Of a stretch of DNA of 22,758 nucleotides, positions 10,690 through 19,601 are shown piece by piece. This DNA comes from a virus. The stretch covers positions 1-22,758 of the IMG/VR virus record IMGVR_UViG_3300042691_003588; one strand, given 5' to 3'. A model generated the notes under the pieces. The model was not told the origin of the DNA. It was given only the letters and a program-made list of their open reading frames with translations, and did no database searches. Position numbers and translations under genes: made by a program. The first letter of the stretch is position 1, and each line of letters starts with the position of its first letter.

Positions 10690-10955
10690 TGAGCAGGCGC
10701 GACCAAATACGTGCCGCGATGGATAAGCACGACAAGCCCATCGCCAAGACCACTAAAGGTAAAGGCCGGCATTATTTGAGCGCAGAAGAAGGTGCAGGAA
10801 TGACCGAGGCAGGCAGAAAAGCCTACAACCGGAAGAACAACGCAAACTTACAGGCCCCCACATCCAGCGGCCCAAGACATGACAGTTTTTGTGCAAGGTC
10901 TAAAGGCTGGACTGGTGAACGTGGTAAGGCCGCTAGAGCAAGGTGGAAATGCTAA
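10689..10955 (+). CDS. Small basic phage protein, DUF6321-like (88 aa)
   Basis: The gene starts within the previous stop (TAATG). The motif GMTEAGRKAYNRKNNANLQA followed by PTSSGPRHDSFCARSKGW and ending ARARWKC matches a common phage/cyanophage protein type with a conserved 'SFCAR..G' and a C-terminal basic Trp-Lys-Cys. Its two Cys residues might bind metal. It is highly basic, probably interacts with nucleic acid, and has no assigned function. Confidence 0.75.
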   Translation: MSRRDQIRAAMDKHDKPIAKTTKGKGRHYLSAEEGAGMTEAGRKAYNRKNNANLQAPTSSGPRHDSFCARSKGWTGERGKAARARWKC

Positions 10956-11143
10956 TGAAAGACGGACTTTATGCCAATATTCACCGTAAACGCGCTCGTA
11001 TCAAGGCGGGTTCGGGTGAGCGTATGAAACGCGCAGGCGAAGAAGGTCGCCCAAGCGCACAGGACTTCAAAGAATCTGCTAAGACTGCTAAGAAGCCCCG
11101 CAGACAGCACATTGCCGAGGCCATGGCAAAGAAAGGTATGTAA
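10955..11143 (+). CDS. Small basic phage protein (62 aa), 'GLYANIHRKR' type
   Basis: The ATG at 10955 shares its A with the previous stop. MKDGLYANIHRKRARIKAGS followed by GERMKRAGEEGRPSAQDFKE and SAKTAK is one of the most widely recurring small phage protein signatures. Copies lie in early/middle or pre-terminase clusters of diverse phages and have no known function. The conserved GSGERM and SAQDF are well kept. It is strongly basic and could be a nucleic-acid-binding or packaged protein. Confidence 0.8.
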   Translation: MKDGLYANIHRKRARIKAGSGERMKRAGEEGRPSAQDFKESAKTAKKPRRQHIAEAMAKKGM

Positions 11144-11289
11144 TGTTTAAGAAAGAAAAGATTAAGCCTGAAAACTCCTTATTGCAACCGCACAAAGAGA
11201 CTACGCTAGAAAAGAACCAAAAAATGCGTGAGCGCCGCAAAGCCATGCTGATGAAGCACTTTAACAAGTTTGCCAAGGATATTGCGTAA
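11143..11289 (+). CDS. Small basic hypothetical protein (48 aa)
   Basis: TAATG overlap with the previous gene; the frame runs to TAA 11287-11289 and abuts the next ATG. The sequence begins MFKKEKIKPENSLLQ and continues RRKAMLMKHFNKFAKDIA. It is very Lys/Arg-rich with an amphipathic C-terminal helix. No family is recognised. Perfect packing between two genes supports it. Confidence 0.6.
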   Translation: MFKKEKIKPENSLLQPHKETTLEKNQKMRERRKAMLMKHFNKFAKDIA

Positions 11290-13713
11290 ATGGAAGAGTT
11301 TGGCATAGCCCAAGCACAACCCGTAGTAAATCCAACAGCGGGCAAGATTGCTAATTTGCTAAGACAGGCAAAGGACTTTGGCAACCAGTACGAAATCAAG
11401 AATTATGTGCCTTTTTTTGGCGGCACTGGTCTTGGTGATTTATTTTTGGGTCAGGCCCCCGAAGAAGTAAACCGTTGGTCTTATGGCGATTACCCATTTA
11501 GAAACCCATCATCCGTTGTTGGCACTGGTGGAAACCGCTTAGATGTATGGAAAACCGGCCGCTTTGAACCGACTTTTGATGTTGTTGCTAACGTAGGTTT
11601 GCCAGCAGTAGGAACCGCGCAGATGGTTGGAAAGCCACTTGCAAAGGCACTGGCCCCAAAAGCTGGTGAAATGGCAGAGAATTACCTCAGAACCGTTGGC
11701 GGCATTGCTGACGTTGCACCGGTAGGGCCAAAGCCACAAGAACTAGCACAAGCCCTAAGAATGCCGGAAAAGAACGAACTGGGATTTTATTCACCGCTTG
11801 ATGAAGCAGTCATGAATCTGCAAAACCCTAAAGGTACTGGCCAGCAATACCTTGCACAGCTATTAAAAACTCAGGGAGTTAAGCAAGAAGAAGTAAGCAC
11901 TCGCGGACTTGATACATTCCTTGCAAACAATCCTAAGGTCACGCGCGAAGAAATCGCCCAGTATTTACGTGAAAACCCTGTGACTTTGAAAGAAAAAGTA
12001 TTAGACGAAAACTACGAAAAAGTTGGTAATTTTGACGATTACCAGCTACGTGGTGGCGATGTAATTGATGACACCGGTTACATGGATGACCTTGCCAACG
12101 ATGAATATTTCCGCATCAAATCAGATGAATCTGACCTAATTAGCGAATTAAGAATTAGAGCGTACAACGACCTTGATATTGACCCAGCAACAAACGATTT
12201 AAGCGAACTTAACAAGATTGATGATTACGTTGATGACGCAGTTCGCGAACAAGCTGAACAATATGCAAGAGACGTTTATTACGAAAACCCATATCGTTCT
12301 TACTACGATGATTTAGGCTATGAAGTTACCGGTAATGATGACGTTGGATATTACATAAAAGACCCCCAAGGGCGCGAACTTGCAATTAGCAGAAACGGTA
12401 TTTACGACATCAATGCCGCTGAAAGTGCAATTCGTGAGGATGCCTTAGACCGCGGATTACTAAGCCTGAACGAAGAAGGCCCCAAATACGCTGATTACGT
12501 ACTGCCAAACGGTGAAAACTACCGCGAAGTGCTGATTCAATATCCAAATGAACGACCAGCTTTTTCTGAAAAAGATATTGGTAGATTAAATGATTTATCA
12601 AATAAAACGCGCACACCAGCAGAGGATGTTGAATATAAACAATTAGCAAATCGTTACGATGAATCATTGCGCGGTGAAAGAACTCCTGAATTTAGGTCAG
12701 GTCACTTTGATGAACCAAACATCCTTGCCCATATGCGGGTAACTGACCGCACCATTGACGGTAAAAAGACGCTATTTGTAGAAGAAATCCAATCCGACTG
12801 GCATCAAACCGGACGCAAAAAGGGTTATTTTGACCAAAAAGCCATCGACCGAAACATTGAAGAACAAAAGCAATTAGTTGAAATGAAAACCCAAGCGCTT
12901 AAAGAAGCCGAGCCATACACTGAAAAAGGCATGGATGCGCCGCAAGAAATCATTGAAAAATATACGATGGCTGATGACCGATTAAACGCTTTGCGTAAAC
13001 AGGAAAGCCAACTAAAGAACGCAATTCCCGATGCCCCATTCAAAAAGAACTGGCAAGAATTAGCTATGAAACGGGCTATGCAAATGGCCGCAGAAGGTGG
13101 GTATGAGCGCGTAGCATTTACTACTGGTAAACAGCAAGCAGAACGGTACAACCTAGCCAAATACGTAGACCGCATCATTTATGACAAAGACACAGGAACT
13201 TTGCGCGCATTTGATAAAAACAATCAAAAAGTCATGATGCATGAAGTCCCACTGGATAAGGTTGACGACTACATTGGCAAAGAAGCCGCCCGTAAATTAA
13301 ACGAAACTAAACCTAATGAGTTTGATGAAATCATCCTAAACAACGCTGACTTAGAAATCGGCGGCGAAGGCATGAAAGGCTTTTACGATAAGATTCTGCC
13401 CGACTTTATTAATAAGTACGGTAAAAAGCATAATCTAAAGGTAGGTACAACACAAATGCCTGTTGTCCCACAAAGCGAAATTGATATAGTTAAACAAAAC
13501 GCAGAAAGAGCATTTGGGTTAGGTTCGGATGACTACAATCAAGCCATTAAAAATAAACATGAAACCGTACATTACTTTGACCTAACCCCCGAAGCAAAAG
13601 AATCATTCATTAAAAAAGGCCAACCATTATTTGCTGTACCACCAGCTATGGCTATTACAGATGAAGAAAGCCGTCGTGAAACATTAGAGCGATTGTTTAA
13701 TAATCAAAAATAA
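11290..13713 (+). CDS. Large polyvalent-type protein (807 aa), possibly injected with DNA
   Basis: The N-terminal region has a PVVNPTAGKIANLLRQAKDF segment and a Gly/Pro-rich stretch. Residues about 237-385 are acidic and Tyr-rich. From about 470 a conserved block begins: ILAHMRVTDR, LFVEEIQSDWHQTGRKKGY (about 495-513), a long coiled coil (about 520-580), then FKKNWQELAMKRAMQMAAEG, YERVAFTTGKQQAERY, GMKGFYDKILPDFINKYGKK (about 694-713) and YFDLTPEAKESFIKKGQPLF. This block is typical of the large polyvalent proteins of phages and conjugative elements, which are often delivered with DNA and carry mixed effector domains. No catalytic motif can be assigned with confidence. The position directly before the terminase genes is usual for such genes in aquatic phages. 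Confidence 0.65.
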   Translation: MEEFGIAQAQPVVNPTAGKIANLLRQAKDFGNQYEIKNYVPFFGGTGLGDLFLGQAPEEVNRWSYGDYPFRNPSSVVGTGGNRLDVWKTGRFEPTFDVVANVGLPAVGTAQMVGKPLAKALAPKAGEMAENYLRTVGGIADVAPVGPKPQELAQALRMPEKNELGFYSPLDEAVMNLQNPKGTGQQYLAQLLKTQGVKQEEVSTRGLDTFLANNPKVTREEIAQYLRENPVTLKEKVLDENYEKVGNFDDYQLRGGDVIDDTGYMDDLANDEYFRIKSDESDLISELRIRAYNDLDIDPATNDLSELNKIDDYVDDAVREQAEQYARDVYYENPYRSYYDDLGYEVTGNDDVGYYIKDPQGRELAISRNGIYDINAAESAIREDALDRGLLSLNEEGPKYADYVLPNGENYREVLIQYPNERPAFSEKDIGRLNDLSNKTRTPAEDVEYKQLANRYDESLRGERTPEFRSGHFDEPNILAHMRVTDRTIDGKKTLFVEEIQSDWHQTGRKKGYFDQKAIDRNIEEQKQLVEMKTQALKEAEPYTEKGMDAPQEIIEKYTMADDRLNALRKQESQLKNAIPDAPFKKNWQELAMKRAMQMAAEGGYERVAFTTGKQQAERYNLAKYVDRIIYDKDTGTLRAFDKNNQKVMMHEVPLDKVDDYIGKEAARKLNETKPNEFDEIILNNADLEIGGEGMKGFYDKILPDFINKYGKKHNLKVGTTQMPVVPQSEIDIVKQNAERAFGLGSDDYNQAIKNKHETVHYFDLTPEAKESFIKKGQPLFAVPPAMAITDEESRRETLERLFNNQK

Positions 13714-13721
13714 CCTACAAT
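13693..13721 (+). promoter_or_regulatory. Predicted packaging/head operon promoter with operator-like sequence
   Basis: TTGTTT (13693-13698), 17-bp spacer, TACAAT (13716-13721; five of six of the consensus). The overlapping 13720-13735 reads ATTAATCTATCTTAAT, which matches the + strand of the leftward-promoter operator (5634-5649) at 14 of 16 bases. It lies 33 bp before the small terminase ATG. Confidence 0.55.
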
Positions 13722-13753
13722 TAATCTATCTTAATCAATTACTTGGGTAAGGT

Positions 13754-14050
13754 ATGAGTTCTACAGTAGAAAAAACTAGAAAAAAGACAGGCGGGCGCGT
13801 AGCAGGAGTGCCAAACAAGTCCACAGCACTGGCTAGGGAGGCCATAGCACGTTTTGTTGATGGGAATAGTCATAAGCTACAGGAGTGGCTTGAAGAAATC
13901 GCTACAGACCCCAAATACGGGCCTAAATACGCATTTGATTGTTTCATGCAAGTGGCTGAATACCATGTTCCTAAACTGGCCCGCACTGAACACGCAGGGA
14001 ATGAAGACCAGCCGGTCAAGATTGTCCACGAACACAAGTTCTTAGATTGA
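13754..14050 (+). CDS. Small terminase subunit (putative DNA-recognition protein)
   Basis: A 98-residue protein starting with a basic segment, KKTGGRVAGVPNKSTALARE, then AIARFVDGNSHKLQEWLEEI, DCFMQVAEYHVPKLARTEHA and a polar end. 'GRP.G.PNK.T...REAI..F...N....WL..IA' followed by 'EYH.PKLARTE' is a recurring form of small phage packaging proteins located directly before the large terminase. It would bind phage DNA to start packaging. The ATG lies after a weak GTAAGGT site. The stop overlaps the TTG start of the large terminase. Confidence 0.75.
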   Translation: MSSTVEKTRKKTGGRVAGVPNKSTALAREAIARFVDGNSHKLQEWLEEIATDPKYGPKYAFDCFMQVAEYHVPKLARTEHAGNEDQPVKIVHEHKFLD

Positions 14051-15399
14051 AAGAATTAGTCAAAACGTACGAATACCCGTACAAGGCTAGGCAGGCATTC
14101 GTTGACTTTCATAAGCGCAAGCAACGCTGGGCAGTGCTGGTCTGTCACCGAAGAGCAGGCAAGACAGTGGCCACTATCTGCGACACTATCCGTAGGGCTA
14201 TTACCGAAAATAAGCCCGATGCCCGCTACGCTTACATTGCACCGTACTACGCACAGGCTAAAAACATTGCTTGGGATTACTTACTGAGGTTTGCAGAGCC
14301 AGCTATTGTCAAGGCCAACCAATCCGAATTATGGGTTGAACTGGTCAACGGGGCCAAGATACGTCTATTTGGTGCTGACAACCCTGATGCCTTGCGGGGC
14401 CTTTACTTGGATGGAGCCGTTTTAGACGAGTACGCTGATATGAAACCCCGACTGTGGGGTGAAATCATCCGGCCATTACTGACCGATAGAAAGGGCTGGG
14501 CTACGTTTATTGGTACACCAAAGGGCCACAACACCTTTTACGACATTTACCAGTATGCAACCATTCACAGGGATGAGTGGTACAGCAAAGTCTTACGGGC
14601 CAGCCAAAGTGACCTGATTGACCAAGACGAATTGGACGATGCGCTCAAATCGATGAGCATTGACCAATACCAGCAGGAGTTTGAATGCTCGTTTGAAGCC
14701 GCTATCTTGGGCGCGATATACGGAACAGAACTGCGACTCATCACCGATGCCGGCAGGATTACCAAGGTTGAATGCGACCCGATGTTTCCAGTCCATACTG
14801 CATGGGACTTGGGCTTTAACGATGCCACAGCGATATGGTGGTATCAGGTCGTGCATGGTGAGATACGGGTGTTGGACTACCATGAGGCGCATGGCCAACC
14901 CATCGTTTACTATGCCAACCAAATCAAAGAGCGTCCGTACGAATATGGCACACATTGGTTGCCGCACGATGCAAGAGCCAAAACGTTAGCTAGTGGTGGC
15001 AAATCAATAATTGAACAATTAATTGACAAATTACCCCAAAAAAGTGGAAATTTGTTTAAAATAGTACCAAATTTGTCACTGCAAGACGGTATTCAAGCAA
15101 CGCGCATGGCCTTGGCCCGCACTTGGTTTGATGCCATGAAGTGTCAAGAAGGCATTGAATGTTTGCGTCAGTACCAAAGGGAATACGATGAAGATAAAAA
15201 AGTATTTCGAGACAAGCCTCGACATGATTGGACGAGCCATGGAGCAGATGCTTTTCGTATGCTTTCAATTGCTTGGCGAGATGAAACAGAAATTGAAAAG
15301 CAAAATCAGCCGCTTAAAGGCATATTTGTTGGACAGACTGACGTAACCCTTGAAGAAATGTGGCGAAGCACACCTAAGACTACTCACCAAAGGTATTAA
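14047..15399 (+). CDS. terL: Large terminase subunit (packaging ATPase/nuclease)
   Basis: A 450-residue protein beginning at TTG 14047 within the previous stop. ATPase motifs: Walker A CHRRAGKT (33-40), Walker B GAVLDEYADM (123-132) and coupling motif FIGTPKG (154-160). RNase-H-like nuclease domain: AWDLGFNDATAIWW (Asp254) and, near the C terminus, SHGADAFRML (Asp401). It powers DNA translocation into the capsid and cuts the concatemer. All hallmarks are intact and length is normal. A TTG start with no strong ribosome site implies translational coupling to the small subunit, which would keep the subunits in ratio. Confidence 0.95.
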   Translation: MKELVKTYEYPYKARQAFVDFHKRKQRWAVLVCHRRAGKTVATICDTIRRAITENKPDARYAYIAPYYAQAKNIAWDYLLRFAEPAIVKANQSELWVELVNGAKIRLFGADNPDALRGLYLDGAVLDEYADMKPRLWGEIIRPLLTDRKGWATFIGTPKGHNTFYDIYQYATIHRDEWYSKVLRASQSDLIDQDELDDALKSMSIDQYQQEFECSFEAAILGAIYGTELRLITDAGRITKVECDPMFPVHTAWDLGFNDATAIWWYQVVHGEIRVLDYHEAHGQPIVYYANQIKERPYEYGTHWLPHDARAKTLASGGKSIIEQLIDKLPQKSGNLFKIVPNLSLQDGIQATRMALARTWFDAMKCQEGIECLRQYQREYDEDKKVFRDKPRHDWTSHGADAFRMLSIAWRDETEIEKQNQPLKGIFVGQTDVTLEEMWRSTPKTTHQRY

Positions 15400-15401
15400 A
15401 C

Positions 15402-17702
15402 ATGAATGACACCCTGAACAAGACCTACGAGGATTGGTATAACACCATCGCCCAATATGACAAGTCGTTCAGAGAGTGGGAGGCGCGAGTCCCCCGAATC
15501 ATCAAGCGCTATCGTGACGACAGCCGCACCCGCAATAACCCCAACGCACGCTTTAACATCTTGTGGTCAAACGTTCAGGTTATTAAGCCTGCTATCTTTG
15601 CCCGTTTGCCCCGTCCGGATGTAAGCCGCCGCTTTAGAGACAATGACCCAGTGGCCCGCGTAGCCTCAATGATGCTTGAGCGCGCCTTGGAATATGAGAT
15701 TGAGCATTACAGCGACTACAAATCCTCGATGGATAACGCTGTATTTGACCGTTTGCTCGGTGGGCGCGGTACTGCATGGGTTCGTTACGAGCCACATATT
15801 GTTGCAGAGCAAAACGATTTAAACACTGGACTTGCCGGCCAAGACGTTGGCAACGGTATGCAAATTACTGAGGATGCAGATGAAGCCGAAACACCGGAAG
15901 CTGAATTACTGGAATCGCCGGAGCGCATCGAGTATGAGTGCGCCCCAGTGGATTATGTGCATTGGCGCGACTTTGGCCATACTGTTGCTCGTACTTGGGA
16001 AGAGGTAACGGCCGTTTGGCGCAAGGTTTACATGAGCCGCCAAGCCCTGATTGACCGGTTTGGTGAAGAAGTTGGTAGCAAGATTCCGTTGGATACCAAG
16101 CCTGAGTCTGACAAGTGGGCCACCAAGCAAATGACCACCGAGCATTACCAAGCCTGCATCTATGAGATTTGGGACAAAGAGCAGGGCAAAGTCTTTTGGA
16201 TTAGCAAATCCATGGGTGAGATTCTTGATGAGAAGGACGACCCGTTACAGCTTGAGGGATTCTTCCCATGCCCGAAGCCTTTGTATGCCACGCTGACAAC
16301 AGACAGCCTTGAGCCGGTTCCTGACTTTGTTTTATACCAAGACCAAGCCAAGCAATTAGATACGCTGGCTGACCGTATTGATGGTCTTGTCAACGCACTC
16401 AAAGTTCGCGGTGTTTACGATGCATCCGAATCCAGCCTTGCCCGTCTCTTCTCTGAAGGCGAGAACAACACCTTGATTCCAGTCAAGAACTGGCAAGCCT
16501 TTGCTGAAAAGCAGGGCATGAAGGGCGCGATTGACCTCGTTGACCTTGCACCGTTTGCCCAAGCCCTACAGATGGCTTACCAAGCGATGGAGCAAGTCAA
16601 GGGTCAAATCTACGAAATCATTGGTATTGCTGACATCCAGCGCGGACAGACTGACCCGAACGAGACTTTGGGCGCTCAAATCATCAAGTCCAATAATGCG
16701 GCCGGACGTTTAAAGACCATGCAACACGCAGTCGTAGACTTTGCGACTGACTTGTTACGCATTAAAGCGCAGATTATCTGCAACCACTTTACCGAGGATA
16801 CGATTGTCAAGATTAGTGGCGCGATGCAGTTAAGCCCACAAGACCAAGCGCTTATCCCGCAAGCCTTACAGTTATTAAAGGAAGAGCCAGCAAAGAACTT
16901 CCGCATTGAAGTCACCAGCGACTCGATGATTTACCAAGATGAGCAACAGGAGAAGGCAGACCGGATTGAGTTCCTGACCGCTATGAGCCAGTTCATGAAC
17001 CAAGCCTTGCCTGTTGCCACCACTGCACCTGAACTTACCCCACTTTTGATGGAAATGCTCAAGTTTGGTGTGACTGCGTTCAAGGCCGGTAAGAGCATGG
17101 AAGGTCTCATTGACGAGACCGCCGACCAGTTTAGAAACCAAGCCAAAGCTATGCAGAACCAACCCAAGCCGCCACCCGTTGAGGTTCAGAAGATTCAGGC
17201 ACAGGCACAAGCCAAGATGCAAGAACTACAGATGGCCGCACAGATGGAAATGCAGAAGTTGCAGGCACAGACCGAATCCGAGAAAGCCAAGCAGGAATAT
17301 CAGGCCCAAGAAAACCAGTTGAAGTTCCAGCTTGAAGACCAGCGCAACCAACGCGAGATTGAGATGGAAGCCCAGCTACAAAAGATGAAAGCTGAGATGG
17401 AAAACAACAAGGCTATCCTGTTGGCTTATCTTGATAACAGCACTAAAATTGAAACTGCTCGTATTACTCAGGGGCTTACTGATGGTTCCGAAGCATTTAT
17501 GGAAGCGGTCAGTCAGGCTAAGATTATGCAAGACCAAATGGGGTATCCAAACATGGCAAACCATCCGCTACAACCCGTTATAGAAAATATGCAAAACAGC
17601 AACAATCAAATGGCCCAAGTTTTGGCGGCTTTGATTGACCGATTGAACCAGCCAAAACAAGTTATCCGCGATGAAAACGGTAAAATAGTGGGAGTCCAAT
17701 AA
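15402..17702 (+). CDS. Portal protein (podovirus-type, long)
   Basis: A 766-residue portal. The N-terminal wing has REWEARVPRIIKRYRDDSRT, FNILWSNVQVIKPAIFARLP and RPDVSRRFRDNDPVARVASM, characteristic of P22-like/aquatic phage portals. The middle has QTDPNETLGAQIIKSNNAAG in the stem/crown region. Residues about 580-680 form a long Gln/Ala/Lys/Glu coiled coil, as in portal C-terminal barrels. Twelve copies would form the DNA gate and packaging-motor dock. The length (766) is near the P22 portal (725). It is separated from terL by only 2 bases and its stop overlaps the next start (TAATG). Confidence 0.9.
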   Translation: MNDTLNKTYEDWYNTIAQYDKSFREWEARVPRIIKRYRDDSRTRNNPNARFNILWSNVQVIKPAIFARLPRPDVSRRFRDNDPVARVASMMLERALEYEIEHYSDYKSSMDNAVFDRLLGGRGTAWVRYEPHIVAEQNDLNTGLAGQDVGNGMQITEDADEAETPEAELLESPERIEYECAPVDYVHWRDFGHTVARTWEEVTAVWRKVYMSRQALIDRFGEEVGSKIPLDTKPESDKWATKQMTTEHYQACIYEIWDKEQGKVFWISKSMGEILDEKDDPLQLEGFFPCPKPLYATLTTDSLEPVPDFVLYQDQAKQLDTLADRIDGLVNALKVRGVYDASESSLARLFSEGENNTLIPVKNWQAFAEKQGMKGAIDLVDLAPFAQALQMAYQAMEQVKGQIYEIIGIADIQRGQTDPNETLGAQIIKSNNAAGRLKTMQHAVVDFATDLLRIKAQIICNHFTEDTIVKISGAMQLSPQDQALIPQALQLLKEEPAKNFRIEVTSDSMIYQDEQQEKADRIEFLTAMSQFMNQALPVATTAPELTPLLMEMLKFGVTAFKAGKSMEGLIDETADQFRNQAKAMQNQPKPPPVEVQKIQAQAQAKMQELQMAAQMEMQKLQAQTESEKAKQEYQAQENQLKFQLEDQRNQREIEMEAQLQKMKAEMENNKAILLAYLDNSTKIETARITQGLTDGSEAFMEAVSQAKIMQDQMGYPNMANHPLQPVIENMQNSNNQMAQVLAALIDRLNQPKQVIRDENGKIVGVQ

Positions 17703-18106
17703 TGCCAACAAACCTCAAGTATTCCAATGGAACACGTAACGCTCAACAGCAGGGTCTAATCACCTATGCCGGTTCGGGCGCGTTAATCAATATCTACGCT
17801 GGAAGTCAGCCTGCTAACGCAAACACAGCCATTTCAGGCCAAACTTTGCTGGTTACGCTGACGGTTTCCGGCTCATTCGGTACGGATAGCAACGGTACGA
17901 TTACCTTATCAACGGTTACGAACGGAACAGCGGTAGCCACTGGGACTGCCGCGTTCTTTCGCATAACCCAATCCAACGGTACAACGGTCGTGATGGATGG
18001 CTCTGTCGCAACCAGCGATGCCGACTTGGTATTGAATAACACCAGCATTGCAACCGGACAAGTCGTAAGTATCAGCGCAGGAACTATTATTCGCGCCAAC
18101 CAATAA
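17702..18106 (+). CDS. Small head/structural protein (134 aa), possible decoration protein
   Basis: The protein is beta-rich and Thr/Ser/Ala/Gly-rich. The motif LINIYAGSQPANANTAISGQ, a central GTAAFFRITQSNGTTVVMDG and SVATSDADLVLNNTSIATGQ match small structural proteins common in proteobacterial phages next to portal and scaffold genes. A virion surface or head-completion role is probable. It starts inside the portal stop codon. There is no signal peptide, and charge is low. Confidence 0.7.
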   Translation: MPTNLKYSNGTRNAQQQGLITYAGSGALINIYAGSQPANANTAISGQTLLVTLTVSGSFGTDSNGTITLSTVTNGTAVATGTAAFFRITQSNGTTVVMDGSVATSDADLVLNNTSIATGQVVSISAGTIIRANQ

Positions 18107-18115
18107 GGATAAATC

Positions 18116-19600
18116 ATGGCTTTAGTCCTAAAAGACAGGGTCAAAGAAACGACGACAACCGTCGGGACAGGCTCATTTGCGCTTGCCGGCGCTGTTACCG
18201 GCTACGATTCCTTTGGTCAGATTGGCAACGGAAACACCACGTATTACGCAGTCTATTTGGATGGCGGCTCAGAGTGGGAGGTCGGCATTGGTACTTATAC
18301 CAGCCCATCAACGCTATCCCGCGACACCATCTTGGCATCGAGCAACGCTGGCAGTGTGGTGACGTTCTCGGCAGGACAAAAAACTATTTGGTGTGACTAC
18401 CCTGCTGGCAAGGCTGTATATACAGATGCCACAGGCAGTATCTCCCAAACCATTGTCAACGTTTCAGGGATTACTGGAGACATTTCTACCCCTGATTCGA
18501 TTACCTTTGACACAACCGCCGCAGAGGCATCTGCTACTGGTAAGCTGTTTTGGGATGATGGCGATGGTGTTTTATCCAACGGTTTAAAGGGCGGCAACGT
18601 TACATTACAAGTTGGAACGCAACAATATGCCCGCGTTTATAACGACAGCGGCACAACCATTACAAAGGGTCAAGTAGTCTATATTTCAGGCGCACAGGGC
18701 AACCGAGTCGCTGTCAAGCTGGCAAGAGCAGACGTTGAGGCCACATCGTTTGGCACGATTGGTTTGGTTGCAGAAACCATGACCAACGGCGCAGAAGGTT
18801 TTATTATTGTTTCGGGCGCTTTGTACAAACTGAACACCCAAGGCTTAACTGCCGGTGCAACCGTTTATTTATCGCCAACCACTGCGGGCGCGGTAACGAC
18901 TACAAAACCACAAGCACCTGACCAACTAGTTGTCATTGGATGGGTAGAACGTGTAGATAACACCGTTGGTTCAATTTACGTCAAGATTGACAACGGCTAC
19001 GAGTTAGACGAACTGCATGATGTACAGATTACATCACCCCAAAGCGGCAACGTCCTGATTTATGACGCAACCACCACTCCAATTGGGGTGTGGAAGAACG
19101 CAAACCTGACCGATGGAACGGGTATTACCATCACCGAGGGCGCTGGCTCAGTTACTATTGCTAACGCTGGTGTGACTCAGGCGACAGCAGGCACAGGCAT
19201 ATCGGTATCGGCTGGCACTGGAAACGTAACCATTACGAACACCGCGCCCGACCAAACTGTTAGTTTGACTGCTGGCACAGGAATCAGCGTAAGCGGCACA
19301 TATCCCAGCTTTACGATTACCAATACATCGCCTGACGTCCCATTTACATACACAACAAACTACATTCCGTTTGGTCAAGGCACGACAACCCCCAACCAAT
19401 CGGCAAACTTGACCTTTGATGGCACAACCCAAACCGCACCAATCCAACGGGCAAGCAACGGTATTGTGACTAACAACAAGACAATTTCTACAAGCTACAC
19501 TATCCCATCGACTGACAATGCGATGTCGGCAGGGCCAGTAACGCTATCGGCTGGGGTAACGGTTACGGTATCAAGCGGCTCACGCTGGGTAGTCCTCTAA
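18116..19600 (+). CDS. Structural fibre-like protein (494 aa)
   Basis: The N terminus (VLKDRVKETTTTVGTGSFAL, AGAVTGYDSFGQIGNGNTTY, then TLSRDTILASSNAG) is a conserved module found in virion proteins of many environmental phages. The middle has repeated beta motifs, AGTGISVSAGTGNVTITNT and AGTGISVSGTYPSFTITNT, suggesting a fibrous stack. The end, SAGVTVTVSSGSRWVVL, is a typical fibre C-terminal tip. It is probably a virion fibre or spike, perhaps on the head or neck, since it lies between portal and scaffold genes. AAGGATAAATC precedes the ATG. The fold and location are inferred from pattern. Confidence 0.75.
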   Translation: MALVLKDRVKETTTTVGTGSFALAGAVTGYDSFGQIGNGNTTYYAVYLDGGSEWEVGIGTYTSPSTLSRDTILASSNAGSVVTFSAGQKTIWCDYPAGKAVYTDATGSISQTIVNVSGITGDISTPDSITFDTTAAEASATGKLFWDDGDGVLSNGLKGGNVTLQVGTQQYARVYNDSGTTITKGQVVYISGAQGNRVAVKLARADVEATSFGTIGLVAETMTNGAEGFIIVSGALYKLNTQGLTAGATVYLSPTTAGAVTTTKPQAPDQLVVIGWVERVDNTVGSIYVKIDNGYELDELHDVQITSPQSGNVLIYDATTTPIGVWKNANLTDGTGITITEGAGSVTIANAGVTQATAGTGISVSAGTGNVTITNTAPDQTVSLTAGTGISVSGTYPSFTITNTSPDVPFTYTTNYIPFGQGTTTPNQSANLTFDGTTQTAPIQRASNGIVTNNKTISTSYTIPSTDNAMSAGPVTLSAGVTVTVSSGSRWVVL

Positions 19601-19601
19601 T

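Noticed and set aside
14593-14967. Minus-strand open frames inside the large terminase, portal and scaffold genes
   Set aside because: They are antisense shadows of well-supported genes with no start signals.
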